Below, one piece after another: positions 11,350 to 21,789 of a stretch of DNA of 64,000 bases; positions within the stretch are counted from its first letter, which is position 1; each line of letters begins with the position of its first letter. A program made the position numbers and the translations under genes. The stretch covers positions 300,501 through 364,500 of the forward strand of contig CAHIKZ030004725.1 in assembly GCA_903632075.3 (NCBI GenBank). Direction: 5' to 3'. Source of the DNA: Acanthosepion pharaonis. Taxonomy: Eukaryota > Mollusca > Cephalopoda > Sepiida > Sepiidae. The notes beneath the pieces are model-generated. The model made no database searches. It saw nothing but the letters and a program-made list of their open reading frames with translations, and was not told the origin of the DNA.

Positions 11350-11500
11350 CACCATGGTTTCAAATTCAGTGTTGTCCTCCTAAATTTATTACCAACTAAG
11401 ACTTTACCAGTCTGTCCTGTGATGTGATAAGATTTAACTCTTGGCTGGAGAAAGAAGAGATGGATTCCAACTATCTCACTTAGATTTGAAATCTGTTTAT
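11350..11500 (-). mobile_element. SINE fragment
   Basis: In minus orientation, ctgaatttgaaaccatgg sits at the 3' side and the order taaatcttatcac, cagacagg, gttggtaat, ggacaacactgaattt matches the 'aaccagtctaa' SINE tail. The middle carries gagttaaat and ttctttctccagccaag-like sequence in the expected place. Confidence 0.5.
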
Positions 11501-11569
11501 TAATTACACTTTCCACTTGAATGTCACTTACATCTCTTATGATCACATTTACAAAGCTTAAAATGTATG

Positions 11570-11855
11570 ACTGGCTTATTATCCATTTAGTTTTCTATAG
11601 CTTTTCAACCCTTTATTACAGATTATTTAAAATCATAAAATATTTTTAGATTGTTAGATTTTTTTGATAATAATGATTTAGTGACAAAAGTTTTACTAAT
11701 TAACCCATAGCTGAGTGTGAGAAGTGGATTCATACATTTCCCAAGTGAATATAACAAACCCAACTGGAATTAGAACTCCCCAATTAACAATTCCAAGCCA
11801 TTATCCATTACACCACCCACACATCCAAGCTTACAGTACCTGGTATTCCCAAGTT
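11570..11855 (-). mobile_element. 5S-headed SINE, head truncated
   Basis: On the minus strand the truncated head reads cttgggaataccaggtactg-like 5S 3' sequence, followed by the tRNA-like part, the 'gctatgggttaa' block and the 3' tail with tttaaataatctg and gggttgaaaagc. Only about 25 bases of 5S sequence remain. Confidence 0.65.
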
Positions 11856-12040
11856 CCAGTCAGTCAGCTTTTTCCAGAGAACCGTTACTTTGAACAAACT
11901 CCCGAGAAGATGCTTCCATAATCACTACAATCTTAAAACCCTTTTAAGTCTCGGGTTAACCACTATATACTTTTATCAACGTCATTCAGTAAACTTCTAC
12001 CTTGATTGGCTCTTGGGCCCTGTATTGGGTGAACAAAACT
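11856..12040 (+). pseudogene. LINE 3' end (family B)
   Basis: The block encodes FFQRTVTL, NKLPRRCFHNHYNL and further degenerate residues. The order matches the protein C-terminus at 24,170-24,305 (LPRGCFxDHYNL-like), which defines a second CR1/Jockey-like LINE family in this window. It is short and frameshifted. Confidence 0.6.
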
Positions 12041-12560
12041 ATATAAAAAGATGAGTTTAGTAAATGTAACAGAAATCAAATCCTATTTCTTAAAATAAAT
12101 AAATAAAAAAAAAAAAAAAAAAAAAAATCAATCGTTCTTGTAAAATCTGAAACAGTTCTGATAAATAAATAAATAAAATGAAGAGAATTAGTCAGCAATA
12201 TCTTGTTTTACCAACTTAGTATCCTTGACATGAGAGGCTTAGTTTTTGTGGTTAAGCTTTCTAAATTTGTTAGTAAAAAAACAAAAACAACACACTTTAA
12301 TCAAAGAATATTGAGAGAGAGAGAGAGAAAGGGCTACTTTCCCCACCACCTTCCACAAAATGTCATCAATTTCTTAATTGTTATTTAATTCTGTACTTCT
12401 GTTTGCATGTTGGTATTGACTTGCTTGCCCATGACAGCAAAATTAGGGTTTAATGTTGGGAACCCATATGTCAGTTTGGGACATGGACAATCATGGCTTT
12501 CCACAAATTTCTCTTTATTATCTGTGAATTGCCACTGGGAAAGAGAGTGGTTTCCCCAAT
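12041..12560. other. Unassigned; AAAT and poly-A tract
   Basis: An A-rich tract lies at 12,094-12,127 and an AAAT repeat at about 12,162-12,178. A direct repeat of ctgtgaattgcca plus a following gggaaag..gtttcccca block occurs at about 12,522 and 12,700. No gene is seen. Confidence 0.5.
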
Positions 12561-12670
12561 ACTGTTTCCACAGGTTTGAAATGAAAGTTGATCTTCAAGA
12601 CTGGATGCTACTCAAAGCTAGATAGAGAATTCAGTCTACCCTACTATTTAACACAGTTGAAGGTGGGATA
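12561..12670 (-). mobile_element. SINE tail fragment
   Basis: In complement the order ctgtgttaaatagtagggt, agactgaattctc, and agtcttgaagatcaactttc matches the gctatgggttaaatag..agactg..aaccagtc SINE tail seen elsewhere, in degraded form. Confidence 0.45.
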
Positions 12671-14365
12671 AGATGTAGTCACTATAATTTTTTCTTTATC
12701 TGTGAATTGCCAGGTCTTACTCTTGGGAAAGATAATTGAATAGTTTCCCCATATTTTTCTTTAATTCTTTGAGTACCAGTTCTTAAAGAATTTCTCCCTT
12801 GATCTCAAATGTTCTCTTTTAGTAACATCTGGTTAAATTCTTTAACCAACACTTTGTACAAGACCACATTTATGGAACAACCTGTGAGAAAAGAATGTTA
12901 TAAATAAATGTCTAGTTTCCCTCTATAGAAGACTAAAAAAAAGCACAACCTGCATACCTTCAAATGCTGGTTTTAGCTGTAGTTTTTTTTTTTTTTTTGT
13001 TCAATTAGTTTAGAAGAATATTCAGTAGCTTACAATATGGGATAGAAACTCTATAGAGGGAACAGGCTACAAAGTTCATAGAAATTGCGATGGGGGATGA
13101 GTAGTTTTTCAAAAACTTTCATTGCCAGTGGATATCTTTGGAAATATAGCAATTCCAATTTCAACAACCATAACTTAATACTGCTTTACTGAACAATGGC
13201 CATTCAGGACACTGTCCAGATTGGATAGTATTTGTTTTGTTGTTTTTTTTTTTTTTTATTAGTTCCAGTTAGTTACTTAGTATTATTTTTGTTAGTAAAA
13301 CTACTTTATATATTTTATTACATTTGTCCGGATTTGATTAATATGTGCAATTTTTATGAGCTCTTTATCAACAAGGAAAAAAAAAAGCAAAAAAAAGGTA
13401 GCCTATGTCAGTTTCTTTATTGTTGATTATCTCTTTCTTTTGCTCTTCTTGTCAGTAACTGACAAATGATCATACATAACGAATGTCGGTTATCGAATTT
13501 ACACACGTATAGTTGGATTATTATAAATACACAAATAAAATGGGGGAAAAAAATAGATAAAAAGTGAAAGTAGAGAGGAAAAACAAACCTATGGTTCAAG
13601 TGTCGACAGGGAAGTGAATAAATAATGAAAAGGCGTGAGGAGTTGGAAAAAGAAGATTTTGTGAATGCATGATTCCATATTATTAGGAAATTCTTTTAAA
13701 AATAATAAAATAAAAAAATCAGCTACCATGAGGCATCTTACGAGGTAAGTTGTCAACACTGAGATAAGAACAGTAAAACTAAAAAACACATGGAATAAGA
13801 AGAGAAAATTGGAAAGACCAGGGAAAGAATTATTTCTTTTGAATACTTCAATTTTTAAACAAAATGATATAGAAAAAAATATTTGAACGACGAAGAAAAT
13901 AAATTCTACAAAAAAAAAAAAAAAAAAAATGAAACTAAATAATTTTTAAGAAATCAGATTTCCAAATAATTTTAATTAGGAAACATTTCAGAAATTAAAT
14001 TCAAAATTTCTACAAGAATAAATTTATAAAATTTTCTTTGGATCTTTTTTTCCTATCAATCAAATAAAAATTTAATGCAAAAAATTGATTGAGGGAGAGT
14101 AGGAGAATAAGGTTAATTAAGAAAGAAGAAAAAGGACGAAAAAGAAGAAAAAAATGAAAGAATAAAAAGAATTTGAATTCAATTTTTACCTGTTTATTTT
14201 TAATTTATTGGTTAACAGAAAGAAAACGTTAATTTTCTCGTTGTAGAGAGTGTAAAAAAATAATTTCATGATCGACTTAATCACTTTTTCTTGTTTTTTT
14301 TTCAAAGAAATTAGGTTAATTTTTGTAGTCTCATATTGCGAACATTTTTAAAACTTTAACAACAG
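12671..14365. other. Repeat-poor AT-rich DNA
   Basis: Apart from homopolymers (poly-T near 12,983 and 13,242; poly-A near 13,911-13,929) I see no interspersed repeat. Purine-rich stretches occur at 13,540-13,830 and 14,090-14,180. This quiet zone, continuing to about 18.5 kb, contrasts with the rest of the window and could be intron or gene-proximal DNA. Confidence 0.5.
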
Positions 14366-14473
14366 GGAATCAATCGAAATAGAGCATTAAAAAAACAGAA
14401 CAAACGTTGTGAAAAATTAGTTCAACTGGACAGAGAAAACCGCTTAAATTTGCTTGTCTCCAGTACGCATTAC
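14366..14473 (+). CDS. Candidate internal coding exon (coiled-coil)
   Basis: A 108-base block (exactly 36 codons) is open in one frame between a possible acceptor (tttaacaacag, with T-rich sequence upstream) and a strong donor, tac|gtgagt. It encodes a highly charged helix-like peptide beginning GINRNRALKKQNKRCEK, continuing with LVQLDRENRLNLL and ending SSTHY, with heptad-like spacing of Leu and Val suggesting a coiled coil. No family is confidently recognised. Both ends are phase 0 in this reading. It sits in the repeat-poor zone, which favours a host gene, but no neighbouring exon could be found, and a 36-codon open stretch can arise by chance. If real, the gene is on the plus strand with other exons outside or unrecognised. 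Confidence 0.4.
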
Positions 14474-15200
14474 GTGAGTGATCATAAGATCAAAACATGC
14501 TTTCCCTTGCTTTAAGATTTTTAGGGGGAGGGGAGGGATGTCCCAGGGGTTAGGGGTGCCCTTCGGTTTTTAAACCTATCAACTAATAAAATTATTCAAT
14601 GTGCACGTTAAGTTTCTTGCGATATTTCCCGACATTCGGCATCATTGCATTTATTGGGATTTCTCAAAAATTATGACAGACGTGATATTCGTAATATGAA
14701 GCATGGTAAAAAAAAAAAAACACAAAAGGTAACCACACTTGATTTTACAGTGCGACTAGAATCACTTTTAGTTTTAATGTTTATTTTTATAATAGTTTAA
14801 AAACAAAAAAAAAACTCAATTACTCATTATTAGTACATTTTTAATTTTGTTTATAATTCTGAATTCTCATGCATGACTGTTAAAATAAATGTTTTCGTAT
14901 TGATTGATAATCGATTAGAGATTGATTTGTTGAATGGTGTTTACAACATTCCTTTGTTTCCATATTGTTCGATATACTAAAAAATAAATAAATAAAATAA
15001 AAACAAAAATTTTAAAAAAATTGGTGAATGGTCCTTTCTTCCATCCTTCCTTACAGTGAAGTACACAAACTAAACTTGACTAGTTTTTTAGTTTTTTTTA
15101 TACTTTGACAGAAAACATTACCTAATTTTTTTTAATTCTTCACATTTTTTCAAAGATAAGCAGTTTTTTCAAACTGTAACAGGTAACTTAAATAAAATTG
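14474..15200. other. AT-rich DNA with one G-rich patch
   Basis: At about 14,523-14,557 there are several G runs (gggggaggggaggga, then ggggttagggg), enough for a possible G-quadruplex on the plus strand. The rest is AT-rich with short poly-A runs, and no repeat family is recognised. Confidence 0.5.
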
Positions 15201-15269
15201 AATTTTACAGAAAACCTTTTAAATAATAATAAAAATTTTATTATTATTTAAAAGGTTTTCTGTAAAATT
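15201..15269. repeat. Perfect 34-bp-arm palindrome
   Basis: Bases 15,201-15,234 (starting aattttacagaaaacc) are the exact reverse complement of 15,236-15,269, with a single central A. There is no mismatch in either arm. It would fold as a near loop-free cruciform. The adjacent sequence is a poly-A run. No transposon family is recognised, and the perfection suggests recent formation or an assembly artefact. Confidence 0.85.
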
Positions 15270-16233
15270 AAAAAAAAAAAAAAAGATTTGATATAAGTTT
15301 TTTTTTCAAGCAAGTTAAGAATTTACCATTCAAAGATGGATAGTTTTTTTTCCTGGATTTTCCCCAACCAAAAAGAAAAAGTAAATAAACATTTTTTTTC
15401 ATTTCCAAAAATAGTCAGGATGGGGGTCGGGTATCAACACAAGAATAATTTAGTTTTGTTGTGAGCTTTTTAAAAGAAAAATAATATTTTACGGTTTTTT
15501 CATTATCGTTTCCTCGAACCAACATCACATTTTTCACTAACACTTACTTTAACACAGAAATCAAATCTCAAAACAAAACAAAGAACAAATATTCAATAAA
15601 TAAGCAATAAAGTAATAATTAAAATAGTATTAAAAACAAATTATTTTTTGCCCACAAACTTCTTTCTTGAAAAAAAAAAAAAAAAATTCTTTTAAATTTT
15701 AATTTAACTTTTGGCATAGAGACTTTCCCCCATACGTTTTTTTTTACCAATTATTTTTTAAACGAATTAAATAATTTACCTGTAATTTTTTTTAAACTAA
15801 TTTTAAATTAAAATGCTACTTTTCAGCAGTTTTAAATCCTTTTTTTTTCTTTTTGGCATTTTAATGTACAATAAAATAGAAATATTTTTCTTCCTCTGGT
15901 TTAAAAGAAAAATATAAAGAGCTGAACATTTTTTAGTTTAAACTTGTCCAACTCAATGTTATTCACTACATAAAAAATTAAAGTCCTTTTTCTTTTTTTA
16001 AATCTTTAATTGGTTGACTTTTTACCAGTTACCTTGTGGCCCCTATGACTCCCCCGTTCAGTTAAGAAGATGGATAATAAAATAAATGTAAACCTTATTA
16101 ATTTTCCAAGAGATCGATTTTGTATGGTCAATAAATACTCTGCAAACATACACTTCTTTACTTTAATTTAAAAACAGTGAAACACTAAATAGATAAATGA
16201 AAAGAATTTTTTTAAAAAAAGTTGCTTTCATTT
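15270..16233. other. Repeat-poor AT-rich DNA
   Basis: Homopolymers and short T-rich runs only. It would be intron 1 or downstream sequence if the frame at 16,234-16,569 is a real minus-strand exon. Confidence 0.45.
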
Positions 16234-16569
16234 TCAACCCACCTCGTGAGCTTTGGGTACCTTGTGTCTACATACATGACGTCCGTGGGCCAGAGGGGTC
16301 AAAAGAGTGGCCGCGAGTCCAGCTGCTAGTCCAACCCGGGGAACTGGTATATTCCTTGATCCAGACAATAAAAGGCATAACACCCACGGTGTGTTTCTTG
16401 TTAAAGTAAAGGTGCGGTCAGTTTGTGATATCAACTCGAACAATACTGACACCAAGACCAGTGTTACTGGTACTACTAGCACCACTGACCGTGCTGGGGA
16501 TGCAGAGCCAACAGGAGAGGATTCCGTCAGTGTTCTACTGTTGGCGTTCTGTAGTCGATGCCTGACCAT
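16234..16569 (-). CDS. Possible first coding exon, membrane-type protein
   Basis: A minus-strand frame of 111 codons starts at an ATG at 16,569 (MVRHRLQNANSR) in a patch distinctly richer in G+C and CpG than its surroundings. It encodes a Ser/Thr/Arg-rich N-terminus of about 27 residues, a hydrophobic stretch at about 29-47 (SVVLVVPVTLVLVSVLF) that looks like a membrane anchor, then further Leu/Ala-rich segments at about 66-72 and 80-95. Possible splice donors near the 3' side are acaag|gtaccc (about 16,262) and cgag|gtgggt (about 16,246). No family is recognised. The overlapping plus-strand frame at 16,307-16,690 ends in poly-Phe from a T tract and is judged less likely. The call rests on composition, length and context only. 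Confidence 0.35.
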   Translation of the reverse strand: MVRHRLQNANSRTLTESSPVGSASPARSVVLVVPVTLVLVSVLFELISQTDRTFTLTRNTPWVLCLLLSGSRNIPVPRVGLAAGLAATLLTPLAHGRHVCRHKVPKAHEVG

Positions 16570-17000
16570 GATGATAAACTTTTTCTTACCGTTGCTACCA
16601 TTGCCGGTTTGGTTGTTAAAAGAAATGAGGAAGAAAGAGAATAGCAGTCGGAGAGGGGGACTTTTTTTTTTTTTTTTTCTTTTTTTTTAAAGGGACGAAA
16701 TCGTGGTTTTAAAAAGAAAAATAATATATATATATAACTCAGGTTTGGATTTTTTTTTGTTCTGGTATCATCAGTAGATATATCTGGGGCTATAAGCTGG
16801 ATTTTTCCCGCCGATCGCTTGATTGTTTAAGAAATAAATGCGTTAAGAAGAGGTTAAGATTTTTCATGTTGATGACTGAAGACCCCGGTGCGACCTCCTC
16901 CCGGAAACAGAAAAGAGCATAAAAGCAGCAACTCCACAAGAAATGATCGTACTAATACTTATTCATGAGCTGCGGCTGCTGTAATAGTGCTACTATTACT
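16570..17000 (-). promoter_or_regulatory. Possible 5' UTR / promoter of minus-strand exon
   Basis: Upstream of the candidate start (to higher coordinates) lies a long pyrimidine tract on the coding strand complement (16,658-16,688), a short (TA)n at 16,723-16,735, and a CpG-containing stretch at about 16,808-16,915 (gccgatcgc, ccccggtgcgacc, cccggaaac). CpGs are scarce elsewhere in the quiet zone. No clear TATA box or initiator can be assigned. Confidence 0.3.
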
Positions 17001-18522
17001 TACTACTACATGTCAAAATGATACCTGCATGAGTTGAAAGAAAACAAAAAAAGAAGGAAAAAAAAAACACGTTGATATTGGTAGTTTAGAGACTAAGAGT
17101 TGAGGAATTTACAGTTACTTCATCTCTTATTACGTAGGACTACTAAAACATGCAACATTCAGTTATATTACTATATTACCACTTATTACAACTTAAATCA
17201 TTGGTAGACCTCGAGGGAGTTACATTTTTACTACAGCAAAAAAATATTTTTAATATCACGACTAACGTAAAAAAAAGTTTTCATGAATGGTAAATATCAG
17301 AAATTTAAATTATTAATTTTATTTGACTTATTAGTTTCTCTGTTTGAGAAATAGTTCATTATAACTTGTAAATTAGTAGTTGTCATTTTTTTTTACTACT
17401 GCAACTAGAGAGAGCAAATAATAAGTTTATTCATTACTAACCCCAGTTGAGTAGTTGTAATGTAGTATAATCGGGTGGTGATTAGTCAGTCATTGTATTT
17501 TTTTTCTATTTTATTTTTACAACTAATGACGAAAATAGTATTTTAAAAAATAAAAGTGATAGTCGTCAGTCACTGTGCGGGGGTGTCGATGGACAGTCAG
17601 TAATAAATGTAATAAACACTGAGGGTTGGTTGAGGATAATCTTTAGTTTTTTTAGTAGTATGTTTATTAGTAGTTGCCGTAGTAGCTCAAATTCTTGATG
17701 CACCGCTGTTTATTGGTTATAAGACTTAAAAAATCCAAAATTTCACTCACAGTAGTAAATTCTAGAGTGGTTGTTCTAAGTAAGTATTCATTAACTAGAT
17801 GCGATAAAGTAATAATTTTAAACATAAGTTGAAACTGCACAGTTATTATTTAGTTTATCGAAATAAGTTCTAGCTTATAAAAACTATTTTAGCTGTTATG
17901 ATAATTGTGATTAATTCGGCGAGTGATCGATTAGTTAGTAATCATTAGAGTAACTTAGTAATTAATTTTACGAGTTGTAAATGGTGATAAGTTCCTTTAA
18001 TTATAGTAATGTAATAAGTAGTGAGTTTTACTAGTCACTGACAATTCGTAGTTATTGTCATTTATATTTCAATATTTTTAAAGTAATTACGAGAACTTGC
18101 TACCTTCGATGCTAAATGCAATATAATCCAGTAATCTTTGCTTTGCCGGGAACTGGTTTAACGGCTTTTTAAGTTTTATTTTGGTTTTACTTACTACTTT
18201 TTTTCTTTTTTTTTTTTTTCTTTCTTACTTTCTCTCTCACACACACAATGTGTGTGCAAAATAATTCAATCAAACAAGTTTTACTTTTATGAAATACACC
18301 CGACAAGGTGTCTCTCTTTATTTCTATATTAGTTTGTATAGAAAGAAATATAAATTATTGAATAATAATTGTTTTAAATTTGCAATATTTATAGGGGAGT
18401 GCTCAATATAAGAGATAGATTTTTTTTTTATAAAGACTAAAAAGAGTGTGTCAAGATTAAAGTTTCTGCGTGAAGATCGGTTGAGGCATGAAACTTAGTC
18501 ACCATGCATTGTTGGTAATTCC

Positions 18523-18525
<3 letters not shown>
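17001..18525. other. AT-rich DNA rich in TAGT/TTACTA words
   Basis: The stretch is unusually full of short TAGT, GTAGT, TTACTAC and ATTAGT words but lacks a clear tandem period. (AC)n and poly-T occur at about 18,185-18,260. No coding region or transposon is recognised. Confidence 0.45.

Positions 18526-18571
<46 letters not shown>
18526..18571. repeat. (CT)n microsatellite
   Basis: An uninterrupted CT dinucleotide run of about 46 bases. Confidence 0.95.
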
Positions 18572-18574
<3 letters not shown>

Positions 18575-18589
18575 ATATGTACATAAAAT

Positions 18590-18900
18590 GTCAAGTTGGT
18601 TACTCACTATTTTCCTTTGATTCTCATGCCTTCCAATGCATCATGTGAGTGTTACATTTTCCAAGTCTTCTTTCCTCATTATATGCCCCTAGTATTTCAG
18701 CTCATTCTGATTGTTAACATATATTTTCCATGGTATTCTTAATGTCCATCAGTAGAACCACATCTCTGTTGCTCAAATTATCTCCTTCATCTATAAGGAA
18801 ATTGTCCAGTATTCACTGACATGCAAGCAATTAAACATTATATAGCAATCCATGAAACTTTTCTTTGTTTTCAGCATGTCCTAAGTAACTTTTAACCTTT
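18590..18900 (-). pseudogene. RTE-like LINE C-terminal fragment
   Basis: Minus-strand translation in broken frames gives a residue order like WFYW...LRIPW followed by GHIMRKEDLENVTLT. This is the usual tail of RTE-like LINE proteins (cf. the GHIMRxxGLENLxLTG style). It is paralogous to 20,025-20,560, sharing tgtgagtgtta, catcattat and gagattgtccaacattcact-type blocks in order. It is full of stops. Confidence 0.6.
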
Positions 18901-20024
18901 TGCCATACTAGTTTGTCCTTGTTCTACCATCCATTTACTCAAACTCATCAAGTAGTTTGTAGTAAGTGCAAAATAATAATAACTCTTTTCACCCACAACC
19001 TTCAAATTTGGAGGACTGAGGAAGAAGGAAAAAATTTGTGAGCCTATGTGAAATTTTCTTTGGACCAATGAAAACCTTGCCTTCACAGAAATTGACTGGT
19101 CAGTCAAGAAGAAGGAAATAAATTTGCAAGCCTATGCAAAATTTCTTTTGATATAAAATGAGAAAAATTAAATTAAAGAGAGAAAAGTGTCTGAAGTCAT
19201 GTGAAAAGTTTCTTTTCATTTCCTCACAACCAGTGTTGAAGTTCTTTGCCAATTATATTATCAGCCACTAAACAGCATGTGGTACTTCAAAGAATTTTCT
19301 CTCAACAATCCAAGAAAGTTAAGTATTTCAAACTCTCTTTGTCTACCTTTGAATGTATGCAAACCATATATCCCTTTAATGAGCAAAGAACTCTCTTACT
19401 TATGTCTTAAACATTTTTTAATATTATTTTATGTCAGATCATTTAATCTGTTGTATAAACATTTCCTCTTCATAACAATATGTTAAAAGTATGGATGTTA
19501 AGAATTGTGATTTATTTTCCTGAAATGAGCTACTGACACTACATCAATCATGTAAATTCATGAATAAATTCCTTATCTTGTTTTGTTAAAATTACCCATG
19601 TGTTTCCTCATCATTATCATCTTTGGTTAATCTTCTTGGTATGGGTAAATCAACTGTTCATTTTAAATCTTAAGTCCCACACAACTAGAAGCTTTTGTCC
19701 TGGGTATGACAATAAACTACATCCAACAGCAAGGCCTCTGATTGGGAGGTTTTGAGGATTGTGAAACCACCTATTAATTGCTGTTGTTCCCAGGTCCACC
19801 CTGATACAGAGTGGTAGCACCTGTTAGGGTCCCAGCTATTTGGTGTAAAAACATGAAAATATAAAAATACATTATAAAAAATTACCAGCAATACATTTTT
19901 GGAAAAAAATAGAAAATGACCAGCAATACAAAAATACAAAAAAAAAGATACCAAAGCTCAAAAGAAAAGAAAATTTTGGCATTAAATGACCCATAAAGTG
20001 TTGATATGTCATTAATCAAATAGC
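18901..20024. other. Unassigned DNA
   Basis: No coding region is supported. A 19,021-19,140 segment shows short internal repetition (ggaaataaatttg, gcctatg.aaaatttctttt occurring twice). An A-rich stretch with repeated accagcaatac words lies at 19,850-19,950. Nothing else is recognised. Confidence 0.45.
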
Positions 20025-20560
20025 TTACTCATTATTTCCTCCTGCTTTTCTTGCTTTCAATGTCCTGTGAGTGTTAAATTCTGCAGGTTTTCTTTCATCA
20101 TTATGTATCTCAGAAATTTAAGCTGTCTCTTTCTTATTGTAAGTATAATTGTAGTTCCTATTTACTTTGAAACTTCCCTGTTGCTCATATGTTCACTCCA
20201 TGGCATTCTCATCATCCATAAGTAGCACCATATCTCTGCCACTTCAAGCCTTCTCTTCATCTTTGAAGAGATTGTCCAACATTCACTGAAGATTAAATCT
20301 AATATAGTAGTCCATCATGTTTCTTTGTTTCTGCAGACATTTTCCCATTCCTTAATACTGTGCTTAGTTTCTAAAAAGGAATCTTCCACTATTCTTATGC
20401 ATCATCTGTTGCACTTTCTGTTACTATCTTCATAGCTAAATTTCTCCACTTGCATGATTTTGACATCCTCAATATATACCTCACACATTGGGTTGTCCTT
20501 TTACTGATAACTATGAATTCTATCTATTTATGGTTAAGAATTAGTTTTCTTCTTGCTCTC
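20025..20560 (-). pseudogene. RTE-like LINE C-terminal fragment, longer copy
   Basis: The minus strand encodes, in one or two frames, CEVYIEDVKIMQVEKFSY, then WCYLWMMRMPWSEHMSN and TIRKRQLKFLRYIM. This is the order of the RT-end linker and C-terminal domain of RTE-like LINEs. Several stops and at least one frameshift are present. It is the better-preserved relative of 18,590-18,900. Confidence 0.65.
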
Positions 20561-20954
20561 CACATACATATTTCCAAAACAAGTTAAAAGAAATTGGAGT
20601 CTATAAAAGAAATTCTTGCTTGACTATATTTCCCTTTGGTTGCTTATTCAAGAAAAAGAACAAAACCCAAACTGTCTTCTATCCTGTCCATTAGACAGAG
20701 TATTAACTGTCCTGATATCATTCAAGAATTACTGAGACAAAGGTAGATTTTGAGCAAGTTTCCTTCTTATTAATCTAATTATACAAGCATTAGTTCCCCC
20801 CCCCCAAAGTAAGTAACAATAAAAAGTTACTGGTTGACTGGTTAGCTTTACATCATATTAACCTTTATCAGTTTATTTAATGGTCAATTTCGTTGTTTTG
20901 ATAAAAAAAATAGAAAGGTAGACATGGTATACAAGAGCCAAAAAGGCAAGTATA
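20561..20954. other. Unassigned DNA with poly-C
   Basis: A 10-base C run lies at about 20,797-20,806. No gene or repeat family is recognised. Confidence 0.5.
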
Positions 20955-21400
20955 GGTTTAGTTTACATAAGAGTAACAAAAAGCTAGATATCGGTTTAGT
21001 TTGCATAAAAGTAACAAAAGGCTAGACAGGTTTGGTTTGCATAAAAGTAACAAAAGGCTAGACAGGTTTGGTTTGCATAAAAGTAACAAAAGGCTAGACA
21101 GGTTTGGTTTGCATAAAAGTAACAAAAGGCTAGACAGGTTTAGTTTGCATAAAAGTAACAAAAGGCTAGACAGGTTTGGTTTGCATAAAAGTAACAAAAG
21201 GCTAGACAGGTTTGGTTTGCATAAAAGTAACAAAAATTTAGACAGAGCTTTGGTTTGCATAAGAGTAACAAAAATCTACACATAGGCTTGGTTTGCATAT
21301 GTGCAACAAAAGCTAGACATAAGTTTGATTTGAACTATAATCAAAAAGATAGACATGAGTTTGGTTTGTATGACAGTCTAAAGTTAGAAATTTGGTTTAC
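20955..21400. repeat. 36-bp minisatellite
   Basis: The unit gtttgcataaaagtaacaaa plus aggctagacaggtttg repeats at exact 36-base spacing from 20,999 (20,999; 21,035; 21,071 and so on to 21,215). More diverged units lie at both edges (20,960 and 21,250-21,390), giving about 11-12 units. Because 36 is divisible by 3, both strands show long repetitive open frames (HKSNKRLDRFGL on plus). These are by-products, with no start context or flanking coding sequence. Confidence 0.9.
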
Positions 21401-21789
21401 AAAATTAAATTTTGGGGTGGGGGCACAGTGAGTGAAAGATTGTGTTGCACCATCCTTCGCAGTAGAGAGATCATGTCTGCCTTGAAAATCAACATTTGAA
21501 ATCCAGATTTTTTATATAGGCTTGAACTCTGCCCACTATTGCTGATGGGAGAATTGCTTCAATGATGATAAGCCATTTTCCTCAGCTTAGCTTCTTTTGG
21601 CATACATGTATATTAAGGTTGGGAGATTAAAGGTATTTGTATACCAAGGGAGGAAGACCAAGCTGTATTGAAAATCAGTATTGAAAATATTGACATTTTA
21701 TCTAGGCTTGAACACCAACTATTAACATATAGTGGTAACTATTTAGGCATGATGTAATCATAAAATTTAGTTTTCAGCATAGAAGACAC
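21401..21789. other. Unassigned, with a partial direct repeat
   Basis: The words ttgaaaatca and tataggcttgaac / tctaggcttgaacacc recur about 190 bases apart (about 21,480-21,530 and 21,665-21,715). The repeat family is unknown. Confidence 0.45.

Noticed and set aside
14523..14557. G-quadruplex as a functional element
   Set aside because: The G runs could form one, but there is no gene context to give it a role; kept only as a note.
16307..16690. Plus-strand 127-codon frame in the CpG-richer patch
   Set aside because: It ends in a poly-Phe run encoded by a T tract and has no domain; the opposite-strand frame fits the composition better, although neither is proven.
20999..21250. CRISPR-like array
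   Set aside because: Units are contiguous with no unique spacers, and the genome is clearly eukaryotic.
20958..21285. Open frames of 94-100 codons with 12-residue repeats
   Set aside because: Translations of the 36-bp minisatellite on both strands, with no coding context.
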